NCBI GenBank assembly: GCA_013396635.1
Contig: WBMW01005527.1
Span: 2,142,058 to 2,206,057, forward strand
Length of the DNA stretch: 64,000 bases
Reading direction: 5' to 3'
DNA from: Penelope pileata
Lineage: Eukaryota; Chordata; Aves; Galliformes; Cracidae
Positions within the stretch are counted from its first letter, which is position 1; every line of letters begins with the position of its first letter. This document shows positions 22,493-33,500 of the stretch, piece after piece. The position numbers and the translations under genes were made by a program. A model generated the notes under the pieces. It did no database searches. It was given only the letters and a program-made list of their open reading frames with translations, and had not been told where the DNA came from.

Positions 22493-25400
22493 TAGAAAGC
22501 ATGTCTTGATATTCAAGCCATGAGTCTTTCAGAAGGGAGAAAACCCTGTAAAATGGTTCAAGATTGTCTTGTTGGTTGCATGTTTTTGTTTCTGACCCTA
22601 AGCATTCTATTTGAGTATTTTCAGGAAAAAAATACTTGTTTCATATGGTACGGTGTACTAGAACCTTCAAGGAAGTAGACTGTCTCATTATTTCTGCCTG
22701 TATGGAACTGTGCTGTGTGTTTCCTTCAATCTGGTTATGACCCTCTGGAATTGGTGAACAATGACTCACTTGGGATGTCTCCAAACTTCACATTGATCAG
22801 CATGGCTCTTTATGTGGCATAGGAGCATGAAGCTCTGACATGTACCCTAATAACTTACACCCAGTAGAATTGGCCAACCAGTAGAATTTTTTATTTTTTT
22901 TTTAAATGCAAGTGGTACAGAGTGGTGCTGAATTGGCAGTCAAAGTATTCTATAAACCATTACTGAACAGGCTCCCCCGGGTGGCTGTAGAGGAATGTAA
23001 TACATCTGTAAAGATGTACAAGTTGGTAAGTACTCAAGGCATATGGCCATTAGAAAATCACATAGCTCCTTCTACACGACAAAGCGATAAAGTAGACTGT
23101 TAATCCTCACAGTCTGTGGGAGTATAATCTCTTGTTCCTTTGAAATGTCTTTCACTAGTTTTAGGTGGCTGAGGAAGTTGTCCTAGTCCAGACTCCTCCA
23201 GGGATAGGGTAGTTTCACTGTAAGGATTATGACGCTGATTTTTTTGTAGCATGCACTGTTTGAGAAGTATTGCGAGATCCTTGTCTGTGTGAGATTACAC
23301 TGTGGATGCATGTTGCCTATACTTTATGCACAATGTACTGGCTTCATAAATGCAATATGGGATTTTACACATTTGTCATTTATTTGAAAAGAAGCAAGAA
23401 GTTGGCCAAGCCTTGCTACCTGTACTGTATAGAGGTGACTCCTCTCTCTTACTCTCTGACTTACGACTGCACTGACATCAAACTTCCAGCTCATTGCTAT
23501 TTCTCATGAAGCTTGATGGACAATTACTGCAGAAAACCAGCTGATTTCTTCATTAAATTCATTTTGAGTCTTCTTGAGTTAATGCCTTTTCCCACTCCAG
23601 TCCCACCAATCCTTGTGATGGTTGTGAAGGCAGGCGAACTCCCAGCGTCTTTCCTGTTAGAGAAACATGTTGGTAATGTGTGGCTGCACTCAGGAGTCAG
23701 TTCATATGGAGTTCCTTCCCGAGAAGGGTCCTCATTAAGATGTGATGACCACTTTTTAACCTTGGTCTTTGTGTCAGCTCAGACTATTGATCAAAAGAAG
23801 TTGAAGAAGGCTTTTCCAGTTTTAGTTCACCAGCAACAATTTTTACTCTCCTGAATACTTTTGATACACCAAGCATAAGTTCTACGAATGATTTTTATTT
23901 GTAGTGGCTTGAACGATTTACATGTAAAGTAAGTAGCTTGGAAATAATGAACTCCAAATACTTTTATAAATCAAAAGTATTTGGCTGTTTATGGAAAGTG
24001 TTAGTTTAAATGCTTTTTTCCAGTCTACAAACTTTCAAAATTTTTTTTTTAAATAATAAACAGCTCTACTTCCTCAGTGGATTCATTTCCTCAATTCCAT
24101 CATCTAAAGTACTTCTATTTCAGTAGTTTTTTCAAAAACTCATTTATCCGAAGCTTCTGGGCAGATTTACAAATATGATCTCCCTCATATTCTAAACTGT
24201 CTGTGCAACCTACTGCAAGTTTTAAGAAATTAAATTCTGCTATGTGGATTTTTCCTTCTTAAGACAGAGCTGGATATGTAGTTAAAAGAATAGGCTTCTG
24301 GAAATGACGGAGGAATTTCTAGCATCTAGTAGCCATAAACAGCTCAATATTGCAATTGTGCATCCAAGGAGCCTGAGAAAGAAACTAATCTTTTAAGTGT
24401 AAGGCCCATTTGTGTCACTGCTTGAGTGATGAAGCTATTGGAACAAGGAAAAATAATAGAGCCAAGCACTGATGTAAGCCAGTTGCAGCACAAGTGATTG
24501 CAATATGTATATGAAAACACTTTTGAAAACAATGCACCATGTTTTTCTTTGAATTTTAAATTTTTTCTGGTTGATGCTAGTATAAGCAGCAAGGAAAAGT
24601 CTGCAAAAAAACATATGAGGCCCTTGCCCTGAAAACATTTACATTCTTCTACAGATTCGGCTCCATTGACTGAAGTCATATACTACAAGACTTGCTTGCT
24701 ATGGGGTTGCCAGGTGCTTTACTAATCAGGCTTTGAATCTAGCAAAGCAATTAAGCATATATTTTATTCAGGCTTTTCTACAGATCCTGTGTAGACAATT
24801 GTATGCTCTGAAAGTTAAGTGTGTGCTTGCACACCTTGCTGGATTGGAGCTCAGTATTCTCAGTCTTGTTCCGACTCTTATTTTTTGGCTCCTTGACCCC
24901 CAACATCTTCTAGCTAAAAATGCATCTCTGTGAACTGGCAAGTGTTTGTCCTGAATGGTATTACCTCAACTGTAGTCTTCAGTGCACAGAAACTTTGATA
25001 GAGAGCTGAAGAACATCAGCTTTCATGATTAGTTTATGGGTATTTGGATATAATTACTTTGGCTAGCATTATATTTCCTATTTGGCCCTGACATGAGAAA
25101 AGGATGTTATATGATTGTTATTTGAAAATTGTGAATTGTTTCTAAACCTGTTCCAGAAAAGCATTTTGGTTTGTTTGTGTGTATTAGCCATGCAGGGTTA
25201 CCTGGGCAGCAGGTTTACATTTGTCCTGCATGTTTAGGTGAAAATAAGGAGATATCTGACATTTAGGAGAATTAAAGAAAATCTGAGCTTAAATGCTAGC
25301 ATCCACTGAGAGAAGGCAGAGTGGTGTTTCAATAACTAACTTGAAACCATTTTATTATATACTTAGTATGTCTCTCTAAGTTCATTCTCCTGTGCTGCTT

Positions 25401-28400
25401 GTCTGAGTTTGCTAGGGCTGAACAATGGCACATTCAGTGGGAATGGCTCAGAGCACGCGCTATGGTGTGTGCTTTACAGTCCTGGTGGATTTTTGGTAAC
25501 TCAAGCGAAAACTTGAAGTTGTCGCTAAATACGTAACACGTTAATGAATGTGCTGGAAAGCCAGTTACTTTCTCAACTGACATTTTTCCAGGAAAGACAA
25601 TAGAAGGCAGGGAGGCCTGTTCTGCCTCGATACCGGTTATTCACAGAGCTCTGCTGCTGTACACCAGCATTCACAGCCGCGTCCCACCTTTATCCATTGC
25701 AGTATTGATTCTCCTCTTCCTTTTCTGCTCTTGCTCTGTAATTTTTCTTAGTCTTCTACGCATACCTCTTTCTAGAGTCCTGAAAAGTAATGAAGTTATT
25801 TCTTATTTCTTTGCTTTATGAGTGCTCTGTCTAACCGCGAATCTGGTCCATCTTAATCTCAATTCTAGAGGGGCTTTTATTTTCAACAACCACCTAAGGA
25901 AGACCTACATACAATCTCTATTGAAAGCCTTCGCGTCATTCCATTTCTTCATGAAGAATTCATTAATTTTATGAAGTATGTCTAAGCAATGCATCAGTAA
26001 TTTATGAAGCTTCCCTCCTCGTTTTTGTAGAGAGAGGGCATGTGGGAAATATCATTTGTGCCACTGGAACGATGCTTAGGAAACAAATGAACACATCTAA
26101 CAGGCTGTGCTACAGCTGTTTCTTACTGTATCATTTTTGGCTGTACTTCAAATATGGAAATCCTCTGAAGGTTATTTGTACTTGTAAGTAAAATCTCTGC
26201 AAAAAGGAAAAAAAGCAGGAGTGGATTTTATGTCATACCTTATGTTTTCCTTCATTTAAGGAGAAAGCTTGGCGCACCAGTTAGCGCATCGGTGAGAGGC
26301 TTGGAGAGCTTTGTTTGCTGACTAGTTTGTAGCCATTTTTACAGCAGTGTCTGTAACTGTTGCCTCTACTTCTTTGAAGTCATTGAAATCCAGAAAAAAA
26401 TGCCCTACATGGCCATGTGACGCTGCGCTCTGTCTGTCTGTGGTCCGAGGGGAGATGTCCCAGCTGAGCTCCTCACATTACCCTGTGTGGATGAAGGAAA
26501 GACAATACGGTTCTGATGTCTGTTGTGAATTTACCTCCTAGCTTGGGTTTTAATGTTTTTTTCTTTTAAGAAGACCAGCAATTGGTGAATTTGTTACTGG
26601 AAGTTAGATGAGTATTTTCGGGCTTTTGAGTTTTGTTATAGTGAGGAAGGAAAGAAAAGCTAAAGACTCCTTTGGGGCAATTAAGCATTTCTTTAGTTAG
26701 TTGTCTGGAATGAGTCTTTGAAGCAATTGATTTATAGGAATGCTTATGCATTGGTTATCCCCATGGAACAGCCTAAAAAAAAAAAAAATCAAATATGTAA
26801 GGTTCTTTAGCTTTGATTATTCTTTTATATGTTATGGAAAAATTTATGGCATGAAATGGAAACACTATGAAAAGATTGTGTTCTTGAAGATCTGGACATT
26901 CTTAACTGAATTATGACATCAGCTATGTGTGCAAACTATAAACTAAGCTTCATACATTTTAATTTTAAAGGGCTGTTGCACTGCTACTGTCATTTAATTA
27001 TTTTATATGCTTTGTTCTCAAACTGAAATGGTTAATTTTCAGTTTCTCATTATTAGGTGTTTACCACATAAAAGCTATAGCTTGCGTGCAGTTAGGGTTA
27101 TAGTTCTCCAACAGAAAATTTAGGCACTTACTTTTCATTTGCTGACATTTCTTTGGCAACACTGTCAAACTCCTACCTACTCCCTGTAGGCAAGCGATTA
27201 GTATGCAACATTTACAGTAGAGGTCTTTTAAAATGTAACTTAAATGGTATCTACAGCACACTAATGCTGGAACTTTAGAACATTTACTTGCCTGAGCCTG
27301 GGCTTTACTACTGGTACTTTTATTGCTGAAACCAGTAAGAATTCAATCAAGTCCTGAGAAAAGTATGTATTGTCCATTAAGCTGGTGTTCAAGCTATTGC
27401 ACCCTTCCTTTGACTCACCTTGCCTTTAAGAAAACAGAATTGTAAAAGGAGTTGCTGTCAGAGCAAGTTCACATTTGAAAGTAAGAGAAAAAATAAAAAA
27501 TAAAAATGAAGCAATACTGTGTATTCCTAATGGCAATGGCTCCACACTTTAGCTGGGCTATACTAATGGAGATTTTGAGAGAAATTGAGTTAGGTGAGAC
27601 AGGATTGGAAGCAGGGAGACTTATTCTTCTAAAGAAAGCTTATAAAATCTCAGTCTGTATAAGTCATTTTACAAATGGAAATAAAAAATATCTGAGCAAA
27701 GATAAAGGCTGTGAAACAAAGAGGTGTCTTACGAGGTTTACGAGGAGACAATTCTAATGTTCATGTTTTCTGGCTTTATGTACTTAAGTAGATACCTTGA
27801 AAATGTCCGGTATCCACAGGAACAGAATACCCAAACGGAAGCTGTTGTTGGCCAAAATACACATTCGAACTATTCTGCAGTATCTTGTTAGAATGTGGGT
27901 TTTGCACCAGATATTAAAGCGCTCCCGAGTATCCACTTGGTGCAGAAATCCCTAACTACGTGTTCAAAAGGCTTTGTAAGAGAAAAATTCTGTGAAGTGC
28001 TCAGAGATGGTCTTGTGTTCATGGCTGAATGAGTGTCCTTGGCACCCCTGGTCTCCAGTTGACTGGAGGAGGAAATGAGGAGCTCTAAAGAATTAGCTAA
28101 AGATGCTTGGCAGTTCAGAGATGGAACGCTTGTGATACAGATGTACCCATTGTATGTGTTGTATTGTTCATGAGCATTGCAAAGAAGTCACACTGATTAT
28201 ATTTTTAGTGCAGAAAATGTGTTCAGGTCAGGTTTTTTTTTGCATCGTGAATTGTTCTGAATGTGACTGGGAGAGGTGGGTGTGTGGAATGATGCAGAGG
28301 CATTCATCCCAATGCACTCTTGTTGTTCCAGTTCCTTGTTGCTGGGTTTTGGTTGTTTGTTGTTGCTATTGTTGTTGTTTTCTTCCTTTAAAGAGAGAGT

Positions 28401-28598
28401 ATATGGCCAAGGAAAATGAAACTCTCAATCACCTTTCCCACCACCTACATGTACGCTTTAAGCTGCAATAATAGAGGCATTCTGTGTGGGCGGGCACTTC
28501 AGTACAAGTCAGTGTACTTTCATTACATTTGTGCTTACCAAGATGGGGCATACATTTCAGTTGTAGTTTCTTCTGCTTACTAGGATACGAACTGGGTA
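22493..28598. other. Non-coding sequence between the two mariner copies
   Basis: Apart from the probable palindromic repeat at 24731-24862, no feature was recognised. ORFs at 23513-23854 (113 codons) and 24344-24679 (111 codons) lack identifiable domains. Confidence 0.5.
24731..24862. repeat. Probable ancient palindromic interspersed repeat
   Basis: The left arm reads GAATCTAGCAAAGCAATTAAGC. The right arm, GTTAAGTGTGTGCTTGCACA followed by CCTTGCTGGATTGG, gives on the complement CCAATCCAGCAAGG. The arms therefore form an imperfect inverted repeat. The motif GATCCAGCAAAGCAYTTAAGCA and its complement recur as an old repeat in reptile and bird genomes. The class is not known to me. Confidence 0.35.
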
Positions 28599-28969
28599 CA
28601 AGGGCTGCTCTGAAAGTTATGTCTCCTGTTTTCCTATGTTGGCCCACAGTGGCACCCATTGATATTCACTGATGATTGCTGAATGTTGTTTGAGACCGAA
28701 CATTGGATGTGAGCACAGTGAGGGGTGGGGGGGCATTCCAGCAGTGGTGACAGTGACAGTGGTCACCTCCGTTGGTGCAGACTGTTACAAGCACAGCACG
28801 CAGGCTCTTGTTCATGGCTGGTGAAAATGCACAGCTAATGGTGTCTGTGTTGAAAACCAGTGTTTTGTACCTGCAAATTTACTCTATCAAATAGTGTTAT
28901 TGTGCTTTTTGTATCTGTTGTAGTTTCCATGGAAGCAAATAGGAGGCATTGCTTTAGGAGCATCCTACA
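28599..28969 (+). mobile_element. Galluhop-type mariner derivative, more deleted (copy 2)
   Basis: The left terminal repeat GGGCTGCTCTGAAAGTTATG (28602-28621) pairs with the complement of AATAGGAGGCATTGCTTTAG near 28938-28957. TA flanks lie at 28597-28598 and 28970-28971. Compared with copy 1, the sequence jumps from TTGGCCCACA directly to GTGGCACCCATTG, losing about 180 bases including the transposase start codon region. The rest aligns with copy 1 throughout: the helix-turn-helix part, the same central deletion zone, the TTACAAGC...GCAGGC block and the TTTCCATGGAA block before the right repeat. It encodes no usable protein. Confidence 0.88.
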
Positions 28970-30119
28970 TACTTTTTCAATTATTTATTTAATGCTCTTT
29001 TCTGCCTCAGGAAAACAGTCAAAATCTTGTCCTTCGCTACCAAAAGCCAGTAGAGCCCTACTAGAGTAGTGATTTGACTTTTCTGCATTTGTATTTGAGA
29101 CTGTGCGTCCCTCCTCTGTGTTACAAGTCATTTGTCATTTATCCAGCGTCGTCTAAAGGGATTGTCCATTGGCGATGCAATGAGCTTTATGAAGGGAGGC
29201 TGCTGCTCTTATTCATGTTCTGACTTCTGTACGTGAAGTCTTTAGCTGCAGGTCTTGCAGCACGGAACAGCTCCCTCCTCTGCTGCTAATGCTGTGTCAC
29301 TTCCCATTATCTTCCAGTGTCAGCAACCCAGGTGGAGGCTGCTTCTAAGGCTGAGTTAGAGAAGTCTCTTCTCTGTAGAAGCAATTTTCTATGCTCACTT
29401 TTTGGAGTTTTTAAAGTAAACAGCATATGTCCAGGAGTGTGTAGGAGGCAAAAAAAAATGCATACTCTTAACGACTTGTGTGCTTCGCAAAGCACAGCCC
29501 AGGTATTTGCAGAAACACAGCACTGATACTGATAGTATGTGCTTGACAGGGATTTGTAGGAAGAGAATAACCTTAATAAAGAGTGTGGTTAGTTAACAGT
29601 CTGATGGAATAATACTAAAATAGTTTGTTCGTATAAGGAGAATGTCACATTTTGGCTCAACATATTTTTTATCTATATTTTACACAGATTTATATATGAG
29701 CATGTCTGGTGCAATCCTCTCACTGACTGTAATGTGCTGAGATCCACTTTGTGTTACATTCATGCTTAACTTGGGAGCTCACAGATTTCAAAACACTTTC
29801 ACAAAACCGTGTGTGTATGTGCAGGCGCGCATTTGATCAGCGCATGGAGCTGCAGAGCTGTCTCCCATCCTCTCCTTTGCCTTAATCGAGTGAGTAGAAC
29901 TGTCTGAAGGGTGGCTGGAGCAGGCTCTGCTTGGAAGCCCCCTTCCAGCCCTCTTCGCTCGCAGCCGCCTTTCAGCAATGCCTGTGTTGAGCTTTCAGAC
30001 AGCAGTTTTGTTATCAGTGAGAAGAATCTTACTGCGGGAATTTTTTTTTTTTTTCAAAATTACTTTATTCCTAGATATCAGTCACTGAATATCTTTGTTG
30101 ATAATAGCTAAAAGCTGGT
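28970..30119. other. Non-coding sequence before the first CpG-rich segment
   Basis: No gene was recognised. The piece at about 29130-29240, with CCATTGGCGATGCAATGAGC and AGCTTTATGAAGGG, has a mixed, non-repetitive composition of the kind seen in conserved non-coding elements. This is an impression only. Confidence 0.4.
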
Positions 30120-30535
30120 GGAGAGGCTCTGTGTGGCCGTAACGGAGAGGAGCGGTGCGAGCGGCTGCTGCTGTGGCTTTCAGCTCCGGCTGGGGAAGGG
30201 CTGAGCTGGCGTCAGCGGAGCCCACACAGCGGCTCGGTGCCATCTGCTGCTGGCGCAGGAGCGAGTGGAGGCTGCGGGCCGGAGGCTGCCTGGGGTCGGT
30301 GCTCAGGGAGGGCTCTGCAATTGTTCCTCCGAAGTTAGACCGGACCTTCACAGAGCCGAGCAGGCCATTAAGCAATCCGCGTTGTTAGCAGCAGGAGGCG
30401 GGGGACCGAAGGGGAACGTGGTGGTGCCTTGAAGCAGGCGGCCCCGCTCCGAGGGACTCGGCCAGCGCCTGGTCCCTGCACAGCCCCTGTGTAACCGCGC
30501 CGTGCGGGGCTGCCTGATGGCTTTCCGTGTCGCAG
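30120..30535. promoter_or_regulatory. CpG-rich segment, candidate regulatory element
   Basis: Roughly 415 bases with many CpGs (GTAACGGAGAGGAGCGGTGC near 30139 and CGCGCCGTGCGGGG near 30496) stand out from AT-rich flanks. Several candidate factor sites, such as CTGCTGCTGGCGCAGG, are present, but no TATA box or strong donor is evident. Overlapping ORFs on both strands (77, 97 and 63 codons) are unrecognised and arise from high GC. It is weaker than the island near 51 kb. Confidence 0.42.
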
Positions 30536-33500
30536 CCACTTGGTGTACGTTAATGAGGATTTTCTTAGTTGTGTTCCTGCTATTTGTCTCTTTTAAGACT
30601 ACTTTCAGTGTTTTAGCATCATGTTCAAAAGGCGAAGTCAGGCTGCTGCGCTCGCAGCCTCATTAAAATTCTGCTCCGCACATCCTCTGACTCACACTTA
30701 TAATCTATGGGAACACCTGTTTTCTTTACAATGGCCACAAGGCAGCTCAAAACACTGTGGTATTTAGCATTTAATAATGAGCACAAGATATGTATTTTTT
30801 GACACTTAAAATTTCCTTTAGAAAAATGGATGGAGAAAATCCAGGTTTGAATGAATTATCAGAATTCTCCTTCCCCCAGCCCTCCTCCCCACGTTGCATT
30901 ATGTGCATTCTGACAAACCCCAGGGCTGCTGTGGCCAATGGAGAACTCCTGCACGGCGTTAGGCAGTGGCCGTGGCTGGAGCTGTGGTGGATGCGGCAGC
31001 CATCCCCTCTCCAGCAGCGCTGGCTGCATTGGTAGGGCAGGAGCTCTGGAGATGGGTGTCTGCGTTTAAATAAGAGCCCTTCCCAAGCAGTTCGTTGTAA
31101 CTCTACCCTGATGAGGATGCTTAGAAGCTTAAATATATTGTTAACATCTGTCTCTTTATCATTCCATTACTTAAATCAATAGCGGGCATTGCAAACAATT
31201 CTTCTGTTAGTCGCAGGCTTTGAGGGTTGCGGCGTTTAGCCTAATGTTGGCCATTTGATGCAGAAGCAGTTTGAGGGCTCAGCATGGGGTGAAGAATGTG
31301 ATCTCAGAGGGCGAAAGCCTGTCACTGTTCTGTAAGTGAAGAATCAGTTCCCGGCGGATATGAAATGCTGTATCTTTAGTGCCCTAATAGGGGACACACT
31401 GCAAGTTGATTATTGTAATCCTACAGTGTTATCTCATCAGTGAGTGGATTAAGGGAGTTCTTTCTGCTGAGGGGTCAGAATAAACATTTTCATTTACTCC
31501 CTGCTGAGTCACTGACAAATAGAGGTGTTATCGAAGAACATTTTAAAGCACATGGTAAGCAAAACTGTGGTCATGTACCAGTGATCCTTCTGCCAGCCTT
31601 CCACTGACATGTAGAACAGAACACATGCTGAAACTGACGTCATGAAATTGGCACTAGAAAGGAAAAAGGATTTATTTTGCTGCACGAAGAAGCTTGCTTT
31701 CCTCTCTGGTTAAATTAGTTCACCATGCTTCAGGTTAGTAAAGTTTCAGGTTCTGTCTGTTGGAGAACAAATTTCCAAGGAATGCTTAAGAAAACATTGT
31801 GCTTTTAGTTGCTTACCCCATATACACGTCAAAGGAATTTTCATAAAGTAACATAAAGGAGGAGTGATTTTTGTTTTCCTTCTGTCGTTCCTTTTGGAAA
31901 CTGTTATTCCCGGGATGAAACGTCCTTCTCTGAAGGAAATGATTGCAGGGCACGTTTTGTTACAAGATCTGTTCTTGGTTAGCCAGCAGCCAAACTGTGC
32001 ATGGTGTCAGAGAGTGGGAAGAGGAAGGGTGGCACCAAATGCAAAGGGGAACTGGGATCACATTGAAGGAAAAGACCCAGAGGTGCCAGTGCGGAGGTCC
32101 CTGAGCTGTGTCAAGCAGGTGGCAGCTGGGCTCCGTGGTGCAGCACTGCTGGGATTTTACAAATGGAAGCACCGTTGTTTTAGATGACTGTAGAGTTGTG
32201 AGTTTCTGGTAATTCTTGGCTTTCTTCCCTATGCGGTATGTATTTCTAAAGTTCATTCAAAAAAAATAGGTGGGTAATATTCATGGGCAATGCATAGAGA
32301 AAAAAGGGTGATCGAAATGCAAAATTGCCGTAGTGTCTTTCAAAGATTCTAAAATCTGCAGAGGTTATCCATATTTCTTCAAACAGTGTAAAAAAAATAG
32401 ATACAGGATGGAAGTTGTGTTGCACACTAAGCAAAGTATACAAAGGCAGCTGAGCTCCAAGCTGAAGTTATCTGTCCATGGAGGAACAAATCTTTAGCAG
32501 AACAACCTACGGGGAACATGCAGGATCACAGCCTTTTCCTGCCAAGACGCATGTTGTCCTCCGTCACCTCCTGCCCTGCAGGCAGGGGGCTGTGCTGGTG
32601 ATCTCTTCCAGGCGGCTGATGGAAGAGCTGCTGCCCGGGTTCTGCTCAGTGTCTCTCTCCTCTGGGCCCCCTCTGGGAGTTCCGTTAGTTGTGCACGTGA
32701 ACTTGCACAGGTGCAATCTGATCAGTATCTGAATGAAACACTTTTTTTTTCTTTTTGTTTTTGTTTTTTCTCCTTTTTTGTTTTTTGTTAGGATAGAGCA
32801 GCTACTCTTTTTAAGCCAGCCCCTCAGCTAATGTGTTTGCAGCTCTCTCCTCTCGTCCTGCCCCACCCAGCAGCACATACAGCTGAGTGCACTGTGCGGG
32901 AGCTGGGGGACAGGCAGGGATGAGTGGGTGCACGAGGAGGAGGCAGGATCTGTTCACCCGGGGTTCACCACCAGAGAAAATTGCAACATGGAACTGCGCT
33001 CTCAGCAGACAATTTGATTACTGGGGCCGTGCTCCAAGCACATGATTTATCCATGTAGCTCAAAACAGCCAGGAACAGAGCCAGTGTGCTAATGCAAAGT
33101 AAGAGTTTCAAACAAAGGTTAATCAGATATGACAAAATAGAAGAAAATACAGCCAGATTTAAACAAAACTGTAGTGTTGTGTGAAAGGGTGACTGTAGAA
33201 CCTGAAATAGAATAAAACATAAAATACTAGTGCGTGACACGCTAAGATCTGTTTGAATGCGGTTTGCCACACGACAGGCTTCATTCTATCACCTGTGTGA
33301 CAAATCAAAGTTTTCTCCAGAGCCTGGAAGCAAAGCACCACCGAGGTCAGCGGGCATTGGGTGCGTGGTGAATGGGACATGCCGTGACCACGGGGCTGCC
33401 AACGTGCCCAGGACAGCAGGCGCCTTGCTGAGCCCCACAGTGGCTGGCAGTGGTTTGCTGGGGGCCTTCGGTGTCTGCTGCGGGAATCAGAGCCACCCCT

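Noticed and set aside
27651..27720. Possible MIR fragment (CATTTTACAAATGGAAATAA)
   Set aside because: Only about 20 bases resemble the MIR core and the following sequence does not continue the match.
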